The translations under genes were made by a program, and so were the position numbers. DNA of 64,000 nucleotides, taken from contig MU271159.1 in assembly GCA_021432605.1 (NCBI GenBank), positions 248,001-312,000 of the forward strand. The letters are read 5' to 3'. Source of the DNA: Coniochaeta sp. PMI_546. Taxonomy: Eukaryota > Ascomycota > Sordariomycetes > Coniochaetales > Coniochaetaceae. Position 1 is the stretch's first letter. Each line of letters begins with the position of its first letter. The notes under the pieces were generated by a model. That model had not been told where the DNA came from. It saw nothing but the letters and a program-made list of their open reading frames with translations, and searched no databases. This document shows, piece by piece, positions 11,548 to 21,826 of this stretch.

Positions 11548-12709
11548 TCAGCCGACGCTGCACGACCATCCAGGACCTCCGACGTAGCAGAATCCCTGAC
11601 CGTCACTGCCACCATAGTTGCCCATGCTCGTCGACCAGGTATGGGCGCCCCCAGCATTGTTCGCAGCATTAGCCTGCATCCTCAAGTTACCGAGGACAGC
11701 AAAGCTTCCCTCGGCGCCGTAGCTCCCATCCGCACTGAGCCACCAGCGGCCCGGCATCACGACCGCTCCCATCCTCTGCAGGCCCGCGACATCCAGGGTG
11801 TGTAACTCGCGACCGTTGATGAAGACTCCGGTACCGGTTTGGCCCGAGGCATCTGAGGCGAGTGGCCCGCTGCCTAGAGGCAGGTTCGCCCAGAGGAAAC
11901 CGGTGCAAGGCCCTCCGGCCGTGCCATATGCTCCGCTGATGCGGTCGTACCTATTGCATGTTTCTCGGATCTGTTTCTTCCTAGAGCTAAGAGATAAGGG
12001 AAAAGGAGAAAAAGACTGACCAATATGACCCGGGTAAGACGGGATAAACTACGGCTCGGAGGGCATTTAGGTCTTCTTGACCAAGTTTGACTCCGTTGAC
12101 AACCACCTGGATATCATAACTTCCAGATGACGATGCAGACTGTTGCGGATATGGCACGGCTGGATTATCAAATGCTAGGGTAGTGGACGGACCGGGCGCG
12201 CTGTATTCAGGAAATGCCACCTTGGCAAATTGCCGGATGGCAGAACCGAAGAAAGAGTGTCGCTTCTTTGACTTGGGCTCAGCAGAGCCGGGGCTCGCAG
12301 CTACCTGTGCGGACACTGCGGGAGGGATAGAACTGTAGCCGGGAGTGGAGGGGATGGGGCCATAGCAGGGAGCGGAGGGAATAGAACCGTAACCGGCAGC
12401 CAGAGGAATAGAGCCATAGCCAGGAGCTGGGGCGATGAAGTTTGGTGATGTAAACGACGGCGGCAGATTTGATGGGCTGGTCTCCAGCGCTTCGAATTGA
12501 GGGCCTCGACTTCGGGACGATGGTAGTCCGGATTCGCGTGTGGGCTGGGAGGCCGCCGCTTGAGGAGCCGGTACTGGGCGCCGTTTCGGCCGCGGTGGCG
12601 GGCGTGGAGGGAGCGGAGGTCCCACGTCGTCTGGTGGTTGGAAGGATAAAGGACTCGCAGGAGTCACCGAGCTAAACTGTAAGCTGAATGGATCTTGATT
12701 TTGGGCCAT
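11548..12709 (-). CDS. Proline-rich protein with GYGSIP repeats and a conserved C-terminal domain
   Basis: Exons 12709-12021 and 11950-11548, joined across a 70-bp intron with donor GTCAGT (363 aa). The junction restores a Trp codon and the conserved text SYW/YDRISGAYG. Residues 25-60 are Pro/Arg-rich (PPLPPRPPPRPKRR). About 95-130 hold four degenerate 9-10-residue repeats of the GYGSIP type. The C-terminal 160 residues look globular, with VVNGVKLGQEDLNALRAVV, then GVFINGRELHTLDVAGLQ and MPGRWWLSADGSYG. These are two copies of a 'named element + locate + residue walk' pattern that I have seen in unannotated fungal proteins. No catalytic motif, signal peptide or membrane span. Function unknown. 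Confidence 0.78.
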
Positions 12710-14123
12710 TTTGAACGAGATCTGTTGTTGCGGTCGTAGAGATTTAGGAAGCGTCCGTCAGGGGCCAATTCGGTCTTTGGATCATGATATAGCTCGTAGC
12801 AAAGCTGGTACCTAATCACATCGCAACGCAATCATATCACTATGCCATCATAGTTGGGCAGAACAGAACAACCAGACAAATGGGGGTGGCTCCCTCCCCG
12901 CTGACATAAACCAAATCTTAAAATCGGACCTCCGTGAAAGAAGTGAGAAGTGGAGTGAGGGAGTCAGGGTTGATCTGGGATGATCCAGACGTCCCTGATA
13001 TTTTCAACAGGAGATTTGCTGCTGGTTCTATCCTATCCATGAACGTTAACGTAAGTTTTGGTGTATGAATGTTCGACTCTTATGTTGAGAAGAAGATCCC
13101 TTTTCCCGTGCACATATCAGCGTCATAGGCAGTTAGGCACTCCATGCGTAGATTTACCCGGCCAAGTGTTAGCAGCAACTAATATCTACAACCTCCTTAT
13201 GAACCCCATGATGTTCAATTCATACCATTGCAGCCGCCTCTATTGACGTTTCCGTACTGTTAAAGGATCTATGTAGCGACATTATTTAGAAGCCGCCGCC
13301 GCCGAAGTGATCCAGATGATCCCGCGTTCGCGTGGAGACTCTACCAACAAGCTATACGGATATCAGAGGACAGGCGTGGGCGATTAACTCTTAACGAGTA
13401 CTATCGCTTGCAGTTCTCGGCTTCAGGGGTTGTATGGCTACTAGGACCGCTGTCAAGTAGCTTTCGCAGCTTGCTCCGCCACCCCGTCTCCAATCCCGTA
13501 CAGCCGCAGCAGTTGGCAGATGCCTTCTGAACACTCAAAAGAGGAAGATCCGCAGGATTCTTGACCTGACGACATCTGGGTTTTTGCTGTATGCCCGCTT
13601 TCCACTTTCCGAACTTGCCGAGTGTCTATCACGGGTCGGTTTCCAAAGTCGAACTAGAGCTGTGCGCGAGGAGATTCCTAGAGCAGTGCCCATGAATAGA
13701 CCCGAAAGGTGCAGGTGCGAAAGAGGTTGGTCTCACGGACGGGCAGCAACCTGCGGACCCTTCGTTTCCTGTTCGAGATCTCTATGGACAAATTAACAAA
13801 TTCACTTCATCATTGTTGCCTACTCTGCCGCTCAAAAGGGGAGGCATTACATTGAAGAGTTTTCAGTCTTTTGTAACGGAATGTTTATAGGAGCTAATTC
13901 TACATATGTCTGCGAGACGTACTGTCTCTTAAGTTTGCATCTATATACCACTACTACTTGAAGGACTTGTACATTGAAGAGAGTAGTCTTTGGGTTTTGA
14001 CAAGGCTTGACTACGTACTGTGTTCTTACTTTCACCCCCTTCCAGTCCCTCATTCCGAGAGCCAAATACATAATCACCGCTGCACCAGCTCTAATTACTA
14101 CAAGTGCTTAACACAGTGGTATA
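12710..14123. other. intergenic, 1.4 kb
   Basis: Only short scattered open frames on both strands. No recognisable gene, repeat or RNA. Confidence 0.5.
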
Positions 14124-17100
14124 TCACGACAGATAAGGAGGATCCATCTGTTTGTCGTCTCTATATGCCTCTAAGACCCGCGCAATATTAAAAAGCGCCG
14201 ACGTTTGCCAGTCATCGTCTCTAAGGTCAAAAAGCATCTCTGGGTTGACCGGGTTATACTTGCCTAGCTGACGCTGTCCTAGGTCCGTCATGTATTCATA
14301 GAAGACGCGCTGCATGACCTGCTGGTTCTTGAGGGTCTCACACCGTTCCAGGAGCAGGTCTTTCTTCTTCGCGAGCTCATCTACCACTCTGGGTGCCTGA
14401 GACCGCTGTTGTTGAGCCTTCTTCCTCTTCCAGGCGATTCCGCAAGCCCGGGCAAAATCAAGCACATAGGCGGCAATGCCGGCCGCGATGGCAGTCGAAC
14501 AGGACGTGCCCTCAACAGTTTGGACGGCGTTTCCAGGACCAGATATGTTGATGTCTTGCCCAATCACTTGAAAATTGGGAGAGTGATTACGCGCGAGAGG
14601 CGTGAACTCTGATGGTTTGCCATGGCCATTGTGCGAATGAACGCAGATTACGCTCGGGGACGACGCCGGAAACGCTATCGGCTGACGCTTTGGTGGCCGG
14701 TTGTTACCAGCAGAGGCGAGTATCAGGGCACGCTTGCCCACAGCATCGATCCTCTCGCGGATTTGCTCGGTCGGATTCTCAAGGCTTAGAGAAATGCTGA
14801 TTATATCAGCTTTCCATTTGTCTGCAGCCCACTCGATAGCCTGTGGTGGTCATTAGTCACTATCAAACATTGCGTGTCGCCGATATGTGGCATCACTCTT
14901 TCACAAAAGCGGGTGGTGATTGAAATGCTATCCCATTATGGAGAGTCTGGGAAACCTATCTGTGGTCCTGATGATCATGATTCCGTGCGCTTTGATCAGT
15001 GCCACGAGTATGCGGTTTCAGATGGGAACGAACCCTGGATAATTGGTATGTGATAGACCTCGGGATGTGAAACGACGAGATCAATGAAAACTGAACCAAC
15101 CTCGACAACCCTCTCTGAGACGCCTTCTTCTCTATCAGCCTTGGCCACACGGCCAATGTAGACCTTTGCAAGTCCCATAGTCTGGAAGAGCAGATGTGTC
15201 ATGACAGTTCCGTGCCGGTTTTCGGACTCGTCCACCATCGCTTTCTCTTCACCTCGGGACAGGTCGACGAAGTCTTTCCAGCCAACAATCCCGGGAGCTC
15301 TCACCCCTCGAGGGAGATTCCCATCGATGTTTCCGATGATTTTTTCCTTGATTTCTTTAAGTGCAAAATCGCAGCCTGTGTCTAGTATTGCCACGCGGAC
15401 TAAGCCATCCCACACGTCGTCCGGCTCAAATCCATGAAGCTTTAGCCTGTTATTTATTTTGAACAGACTCTGAGAGATGTATTGTAGGGGCTCCAGGAAT
15501 TTCTTTCTGTTCTCATAACCAGAAGTTAGGTGTCTAGTCTAATGGTTCTAGATAAGGGGCAACAAGACTTACGTCAGGTCAATGGGACTCTCGTTTGCTG
15601 CCAGTGTCGAGACGTGCTTAGCAGAGGAACTGCTTTCCCAGGATATCCTAGAGTTGTCCCTGGAGAAAACTTCGTAAGACCTCTTCCTCGAGCCGCTGTC
15701 ATTGCCACTGTCTTGGAATAATTCATCCATGCTTCCAAGGACAGCCCGATCAGCAGTCCTGGCGTTCAAAAACTGGTCGAGGCCATCCGACGTGTGTCCG
15801 CAAGCGTGGTCCTGGAGAATGGCACGTTCAAGGGGTAAAAGAACGTTGTCTCGGAATAATCTGGGATGGTCGCTCTCGGCTGCTTCGAACAAGCCAATAT
15901 CGGTACATTTAGCAATGGCCTTCAAGAGCGCCCAGTCACAGGGGAAGCGCGCTTGGCACTCTTGCTGGAGCTTCATCGCCTGCACCATCCTATCATTCAC
16001 GTTAACTTTGATATCGTCCGACAAGGACAACTCATTGCTCCCATTCCAGATCGCAGTGCAGTTCTGGAGCCTGTCGCCGAGGAGGATCTGCATAAGCACA
16101 ACCCCTAAGCCCAGGGCATATGGACAGCGATGCAGGAGCTCATCCATAGACATGTCACTGGATGCCTCGCTGTCTTGGCTGGGCATAAATACCCCTTGGG
16201 GCACGCTACTCGAAGGGCGATGCAGATCCAAGCGCAGATAAGGATACCTCAGCTCTAAGACAGACGAATTTTCGGTCTTCCGACCGTACACACGAATGTT
16301 GCCGAGGCCCCAATCCTGTTCCAGCCACTGTGTTGAATAGAGGTCGAGAACGGACCGAGCGATACGCAGACACAAGACCATTTTCTCGCGGTAGTGTAGC
16401 TCCCGGAACTCTAGCACCTCGCGGAGTGAAAACTCTTTTGCATCCTCCCCGAACTCCGGAGCTGGTTCAGTACGTTTGACATTTTTGTCAACACCAATTT
16501 CTTTGTCTTGGTTCACAACAAAATTGTAACACAAGTCTCTTCTCAGAGGATGATGACAGGCACTGAACCATCTCTTTGGGTCGACCAGACTGAAATTAGC
16601 GCTGTCAGCCTATGTTCATGTATTATAACAGTCGGAATGGGTGAAAATACAACTCACACAGCCGGAACCTGTACTCTGACCTTCGCTAATTGAAGTGTAC
16701 GAGGAGACGCGAATCTGAATATAAGACTAAAAGAGCCTGCTCCCTCCGCATGTCGACTCCAAGTACCATCCATACGTAGATTGACAGTTTCAGCTTCCCC
16801 AATGAGTTGAGGGGTGGAAGTCTTTTTTTTTCTGTTAGGAGGACGATTCTTTTCCCAGGTCTTCACGATGGCGTCTAGAAGACTGTTGAGGTGGCCCTGT
16901 GTCTTTTCCGAGCCTATTGGATCCCATGTGGCTCGCCTGTCTTTCAAGGTCAAGTGGCCTAATATCTGGCCCAATTCACGCCGCAACGGAGAAACCGAGT
17001 CGGCAAATTCAGCAGCCTGAACTGGGCTCAAGTCACGAAGAAGTTCCTTGTCGTGGGCCAGAGAGCCCTCCGAGTCTGCTTCTAAGCATTTATACAGACG

Positions 17101-17494
17101 ACAGAGCCCATGGGTCCCGGGATGATCTAGTCCGGGTGCGAACACTATCCTGGTCTTTGCTCCAGTTAGAACATCTCGGGTGCCTCGTTCAGAAAAGGCT
17201 TACCGAATTGCCGTCACGCTGAGCCGGTTCCCAGTCGAGGCGACCGCGAGAGACGAGAGAGTCAACGGCTTCTAATGCCGTGTCCCGTGCGGTATTATAC
17301 TTGTCGATGCTAAGATTAGCGATGGGGTCCGAGTCTCGCATAGTATGGATGGCTTCGTGGAAGAAATCTAGTTCGTCTGCAATGCGTTTCATGAATGGGA
17401 GGTCCTGTCCTATGTGCCCTGCGACGCGAGCCAAAACTCGACTTGTCCGGTGCAGCACCTCTTCGTGCGTCACCCAACGTGCCTGCGACTGCAT
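14124..17494 (-). CDS. DUF7580-type domain + subtilisin (S8) protease, HET-Q2-like
   Basis: Five exons: 17494-17204, 17154-16658, 16589-15573, 15506-15101, 14840-14124. They sum to 975 codons with every junction in phase. The ATG at 17494 is the first in the exon 1 frame. The N-terminal 260 residues are helical and unrecognised. About 270-560 matches the fungal DUF7580 pattern (LREVLEFRELHYREKMVLCL, EQDWGLGNIRVY, PYALGLGVVLMQILLG). The C-terminal S8 domain keeps Asp644 (AILDTGCD), His700 (NRHGT), the oxyanion Asn783 (SAGNN) and Ser850 (GTSCSTAIAAG), so it should be active. There is no signal peptide, so it is likely cytosolic. The last intron is 260 bp, much longer than the others. The gene is divergent from a gasdermin-like gene 604 bp away, as in the HET-Q2/HET-Q1 pair of Podospora, where the subtilase cleaves the gasdermin to trigger cell death. 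Confidence 0.87.
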
Positions 17495-18098
17495 AGTGCG
17501 GTTCCGGGCTTGGCAAAGGGCTCTGACGGCAAGCAAAAGATCCAGCCCAGTTGAAGGTATAATGATTTTATTCTCCTGATTCCTCTGAGCACTCGCACGG
17601 CGAGGATACACAGTCGTGCGAGTTTTCCTTTTGGCTCAGCTCAACCGGATCCGGAGTTAGCTGCGTCGAGCGGCCCGAGTCGAGCTGAGTTAACAGGTTT
17701 CAACATGCGGACCTTATCTATTACAGTTGGACGCTCATCCAATAGCGTCTGCGCTGAAGGGGGGAAATTGCCAGAGCCTGCCGATTCATCAACGTGACGG
17801 TGGCACCCCAGCTGCACCCCAGCTGCACTCCTCCCAACGCCACTCAGACAACCTGGGCGGCTATGCATCGTGATGGAGGGGTGAAGTGATGGAGGGAGGG
17901 CGGGAAGCGAAGGATAAGGCTCTGTCTGCAAACGAGCGCCTGGAAAGCTCTCGTACTACAGTATAAGAGCGAGCGTTCTCGAGCTGATCGTCGGCAACTC
18001 CAGAAGGACGACTCTGCTTGTGTTAGCGGAATGTTGCTACGCTCAGTCGATGACTTTACACAGTAAAGGGGCACATTCATGTTTTTTTTTTGGATGCG
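17495..18098. promoter_or_regulatory. Shared divergent promoter of the subtilase/gasdermin pair
   Basis: 604 bp between the two ATGs. It holds a direct duplication of an 11-bp unit (GCACCCCAGCT) at 17803-17824, a possible TATA element (TATAAG) at 17962 about 135 bp before the gasdermin-like ATG, and a T10 run at 18082-18091 just before that ATG. Joint regulation of protease and substrate is inferred from the layout only. Confidence 0.5.
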
Positions 18099-19043
18099 AT
18101 GGCAGACCCCAAGACATGGATTCTCACGAAGAGCACGAGTTATCCGCCAAATGATTTCCGCCTCCAGCTTGGGCAGGTCTTGCGCGACCCGAGGCTGCCA
18201 ATGCAGCCGCTGTTTCCATCGACGGACAATCCACCGCCCGAGATGAGTGGGATGCAGATTGCCGAGAATGTCACCAAGGGCGTCGTTGTTGGGAAGGGCT
18301 CCAGCCTGGCCCGGTGCTTTGGCCTGTGGGCGAACACATCGGTTGTTCCGGCGGACGGAGTACTCGCGGCGGCCGAAGAGAGGCACACTTGGTGGGAGTG
18401 GCGGCTGGATGAACTCGTCGACAAGGCTACGAGCTTCAGCGACGAACACGTGCGATCCCTCGTCAAGACCAACGCGATAGTCAAGCGCTACATCCGCGAC
18501 AATCGCATCGCTTCCCTGGGCCTAAAGCTCTTCCCGGGGCTCTTCATCGTCACGGGACTGCGGATTGCTAAAGGCGCTAAGATGGAGATGGCGTCGACTC
18601 TGGCAGTGGCGGGGCAGCTGAAGTTCCAGGTCAACGTCAACCCGAAGCAAGTGCCAGCCGCCAACGTGGGACTGCTTGCTCAGGCGACGAGGCTGCGGCA
18701 GGAACACGCCTCCTTCACCGAAGCCCAAGACTTCATCTTTGCGTATCAGTGCGTCGAGATCATGTACTTCCCTGTGACTGTCCCGAAGCAGTTTACCGGC
18801 GGTGATACGCAAATGGGGGCGCCGCCACCTCCCAAGCGGCAACGGTCAGACGAGGGTCAGGGAGCGACCCAGGGTGGAGTTGAGTCTGAGGATGAAGATG
18901 AGTTTGAAGTGCATCTTCGCCAGGAGGAATTCGGCGCCCTTGGAGGTGACGTGGCGGAGGACGAAGTGCTATTTGACACAGATGCGAGCCAGAGTCCTGT
19001 AACACGTGTAAACATCATCCTCGAGAAGGATAATGAGTCATGA
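18099..19043 (+). CDS. Gasdermin-like pore-forming protein (HET-Q1/RCD-1 family, putative)
   Basis: Single exon, 314 aa, starting MADPKTWIL; no ATG lies upstream in frame. Residues 1-228 look like one mixed alpha/beta domain. It holds the two segments I associate with fungal gasdermins: LFPGLFIVTGLRIAKGA (144-160), which resembles the 'VTG-K-ARGA' strand, and DFIFAYQCVEI (211-221). From about 232 the chain becomes disordered: a Pro/Lys/Arg patch (PPPPKRQR, 242-249), an acidic run (ESEDEDEFE, 262-270) and a short tail ending KDNES. In the family the C-terminal tail blocks pore formation until a protease removes it, after which the N-terminal part permeabilises the plasma membrane and kills the cell. 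The adjacent divergent S8 protease gene strongly supports this reading. The family call rests on pattern recognition, not on a search. Confidence 0.62.
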   Translation: MADPKTWILTKSTSYPPNDFRLQLGQVLRDPRLPMQPLFPSTDNPPPEMSGMQIAENVTKGVVVGKGSSLARCFGLWANTSVVPADGVLAAAEERHTWWEWRLDELVDKATSFSDEHVRSLVKTNAIVKRYIRDNRIASLGLKLFPGLFIVTGLRIAKGAKMEMASTLAVAGQLKFQVNVNPKQVPAANVGLLAQATRLRQEHASFTEAQDFIFAYQCVEIMYFPVTVPKQFTGGDTQMGAPPPPKRQRSDEGQGATQGGVESEDEDEFEVHLRQEEFGALGGDVAEDEVLFDTDASQSPVTRVNIILEKDNES

Positions 19044-19456
19044 TACGCTAAAAAGCGCGATATTTGACTCAATCTAGAGTACACTCGTATTCCGATGATT
19101 CCTTTGTTCAAATCACCAGATAATGTCTTGGGGTGAAGATGCAGAACACTGTGCTGTTGTTGCCTAGAGGTAGAGTTGACAGTGGGAATGCAGTGCGCTC
19201 ATTGGTGTGTTACTCTTGTTAGCGCTTGCCTGTGGGAAAGCGGCAGTGCCTGTCTGCCTCGCCTCTAGCGCCTTACAGCCTACAAGACGGGTTGCCACAC
19301 TCTCGCTACTTTACGTCCTCCCGCCCGAACCGACCAAAATCAATCACCACCCGTCCACCTTCAACTATAATCACCCAACCCATGCTGCTTTTGCTTTCGT
19401 CATCTCTTGTTATCTGTCTTATCCAATTCTCATGTGTTCACTGAAGGAACCGCGAC
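19044..19456. other. intergenic, 5' flank of the zinc-finger gene
   Basis: No gene seen. The last 150 bp are CT-rich, typical of a fungal promoter/5' UTR. Confidence 0.5.
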
Positions 19457-21433
19457 ATGGACTCTATATCGGAGCGATGCAAGAAATGTATCGATCTGGT
19501 AAATGACCCAGGCACGTTACAGGCGGCCCCGGAAGGCTGGAGGTTCGAGTGGATTCTCCGCTTCGAGAAGTGGACCGTCCAGGAGCGCGTTACCATCAAG
19601 GACGATCAGCCATTGAGCAACCCGTCACTAGGCCTAGATGCAGTTCTCAAGGACGACGAACCGCTATATCGCCTGATGCAGAACGCGCTCCGTACTCTGG
19701 AGAATATTCTGCGAGGTGCGTTGAGACCTAGTCCGGACCCTTGCGAGAACCTACTGACACGCGTCCGACTAGACCTTACCGCTCAGCCGAACAAAGCTTC
19801 AATCTCGACGCCAGCATCGGTGTCTTGCCAGAGCCACGTTTCCCAATGCTCAACGCCGTCTTTCATCCCCGAGTATGACGTGCAACGAGAACAAGCAGGG
19901 CATAGCTGGGCCACTACCGGGCCGGCACTGAACGGCCCCGCTGCAACCCACTTGCGCCCGTCCTCAGATTCATCGGGAGACACTATCTTAGAGACCCATC
20001 CTTCGCGGGCGACCGACCGTGTTGGACTTGACTGCAGGTTCTTGGATCAGAGTCTCGAGCATCTGGTGCAGTTATCGGCCATGGGTCGCCTGCGCGCGAA
20101 AGATCGCCCTCTGCCAAGCATGGCGGAATGCCCCGATCTCTACGATGATGGTATAGCGCGCCTGATATACTTGCGAGCTTGGGATATTGTTACGAACCAT
20201 TTTCCCCAGGCAGATGCGGAAATACGCCAGCGCCAGGCCGCTGGCCTCAGTCTCACGTTAGCAGGCTTGATCCGTGAGCAGTGGGCTTTGCGTGGGGATG
20301 GACATTCCCCCCGATATCCCGTCCTGGCCACCGATGGTCCTTCGCACGAGCTGCTTCAACCGAGAGTATCAGCGCGGAGGATCATCACTCCCAGACGAGG
20401 TCGAAAGCGTAAACGCGGTGCGCAAAGCGAACCGGGACCTTCTCGAGGTACCGCTGACGACATCTTTCTCCCCCTCCCTGTCAGGGTTAACTCTGCACCG
20501 GTACACTCCCCCGAATCTGCCTCCCTCGTCGCAGGTTCCAAGTGCTCTTCAATATCAGGCGACGTAGCGTTCGTAGGCTCGTTTCCGCTAACATTTGATA
20601 CCCATCAAAGGTACAACTCGTTTTCAAACCCGAAGCGCGCACCGCCGCATCCCGCTAATTCGGCCTGTAGATACCAGGTAGCCCTAGCAAACAAACCGGA
20701 CGATCACAACACATTCGGCACCGGACCCTATGTTTGCCCTTTTACGCCCTGTCGGACGGCGTATAAACGCTATACAACACGAACAAAATGGGAGGAACAT
20801 CTGAAGAGCGAGCACATGACGCCCACGTGGATCTGCACCGCTCGTGCTCACAAGTCCGACATTGTCAAGTTCGCCGAACGCGGTGAGGCGGAGGCTCATC
20901 TGATGCAGGCTCACCGAATCCACGAATCCGTCGTCGGCCTTCTTTCCAAAGCGCTGGAGCGCAACACCGACATTCCCAACAATTGCCGCTTCTGTCTGGA
21001 GCCCGTGTCCACCCATCCCGGCAGCGCAGATGATCTACGCAGCGACTACTTGCAGCACACCGCAGCCCACTTTGCCGAGCTGGCCGACACGTACGTGCCG
21101 ATGATGAGAGAGTTCGAGGCCCTTACCCAACATCTCTTGGCGGAGCATCCGTTGAGTCTCTTGGAGCGACAAACCCCGACCCTCCCGCGGAGCGATTCCG
21201 ACCGGCTCCGTCAGTGGATACACACGTTCGTCGACCCATTGATCAGACCACTAGAGACGGGGCAGGACGAAGAAGATGACCAACCGCCGAGGAAATCCAG
21301 GATGCTGTCCACCGGCACGGATATCACACTGACTAGGGAGCCGGAAGCTTTGGCGCATGGCACGGCCGAGTCGAGCGGTCAGCTCCCTTCCAGGCGCCCG
21401 CACTACACTTTGGCCGCACAAATAAACGAGTGA
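19457..21433 (+). CDS. Large C2H2-type zinc-finger protein, function unknown
   Basis: Single exon, 658 aa, starting MDSISERCKKC. The N-terminal 110 residues (WRFEWILRFEKWTVQERV) are unrecognised. The middle is low complexity with a basic stretch (TPRRGRKRKRG) that could be a nuclear localisation signal. Residues about 415-560 hold Cys/His pairs fitting degenerate C2H2 fingers: YVCPFTPCRTAYKRY with a His pair in WEEHLKSEH, a Cys/His set ending in AEAHLMQAH, then NCRFCLEP with HTAAHF. This Cys/His-rich block is common in fungal proteins linked to STAND-type genes. DNA binding is possible but not shown. The gene runs in the same direction as the gasdermin-like gene and starts about 410 bp after it. 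Confidence 0.78.
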   Translation: MDSISERCKKCIDLVNDPGTLQAAPEGWRFEWILRFEKWTVQERVTIKDDQPLSNPSLGLDAVLKDDEPLYRLMQNALRTLENILRGALRPSPDPCENLLTRVRLDLTAQPNKASISTPASVSCQSHVSQCSTPSFIPEYDVQREQAGHSWATTGPALNGPAATHLRPSSDSSGDTILETHPSRATDRVGLDCRFLDQSLEHLVQLSAMGRLRAKDRPLPSMAECPDLYDDGIARLIYLRAWDIVTNHFPQADAEIRQRQAAGLSLTLAGLIREQWALRGDGHSPRYPVLATDGPSHELLQPRVSARRIITPRRGRKRKRGAQSEPGPSRGTADDIFLPLPVRVNSAPVHSPESASLVAGSKCSSISGDVAFVGSFPLTFDTHQRYNSFSNPKRAPPHPANSACRYQVALANKPDDHNTFGTGPYVCPFTPCRTAYKRYTTRTKWEEHLKSEHMTPTWICTARAHKSDIVKFAERGEAEAHLMQAHRIHESVVGLLSKALERNTDIPNNCRFCLEPVSTHPGSADDLRSDYLQHTAAHFAELADTYVPMMREFEALTQHLLAEHPLSLLERQTPTLPRSDSDRLRQWIHTFVDPLIRPLETGQDEEDDQPPRKSRMLSTGTDITLTREPEALAHGTAESSGQLPSRRPHYTLAAQINE

Positions 21434-21826
21434 TGACGTTCTTCGCGGGCCTTGCGGGCTTTCCAGCCTACATCTCCCACGCAAGGGACAAGTGGCGGAG
21501 TTGTTTCTGGGAGGAAACGGAAACAGGCGCGAACTACCTAGACCGGTCCCATTCTGTGCTTGGGTTCCCGAAGATACCAGGGATCTGAGATTGACAGAGA
21601 GTAATCCTCTAAGTATAGTCTACTGCCAAGCGAATAACATCTTGAAAATCACTATATCATGTACTGGAATGACAGTGTGCAATGTTGCCGATTGTGTAGT
21701 ATACTCTCCGCTGCGATACATTCTGGGACGATGGTCGTCCTGGTAGATTATCCTTCATTATCTCTACATCTAAGGTCTAGACTAGCTAGGCCCAGATCCC
21801 CTCAACCTGAAATTCTAGACATAACC
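21434..21826. other. intergenic between convergent genes
   Basis: Spacer between two convergent zinc-finger genes. Nothing else seen. Confidence 0.5.
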
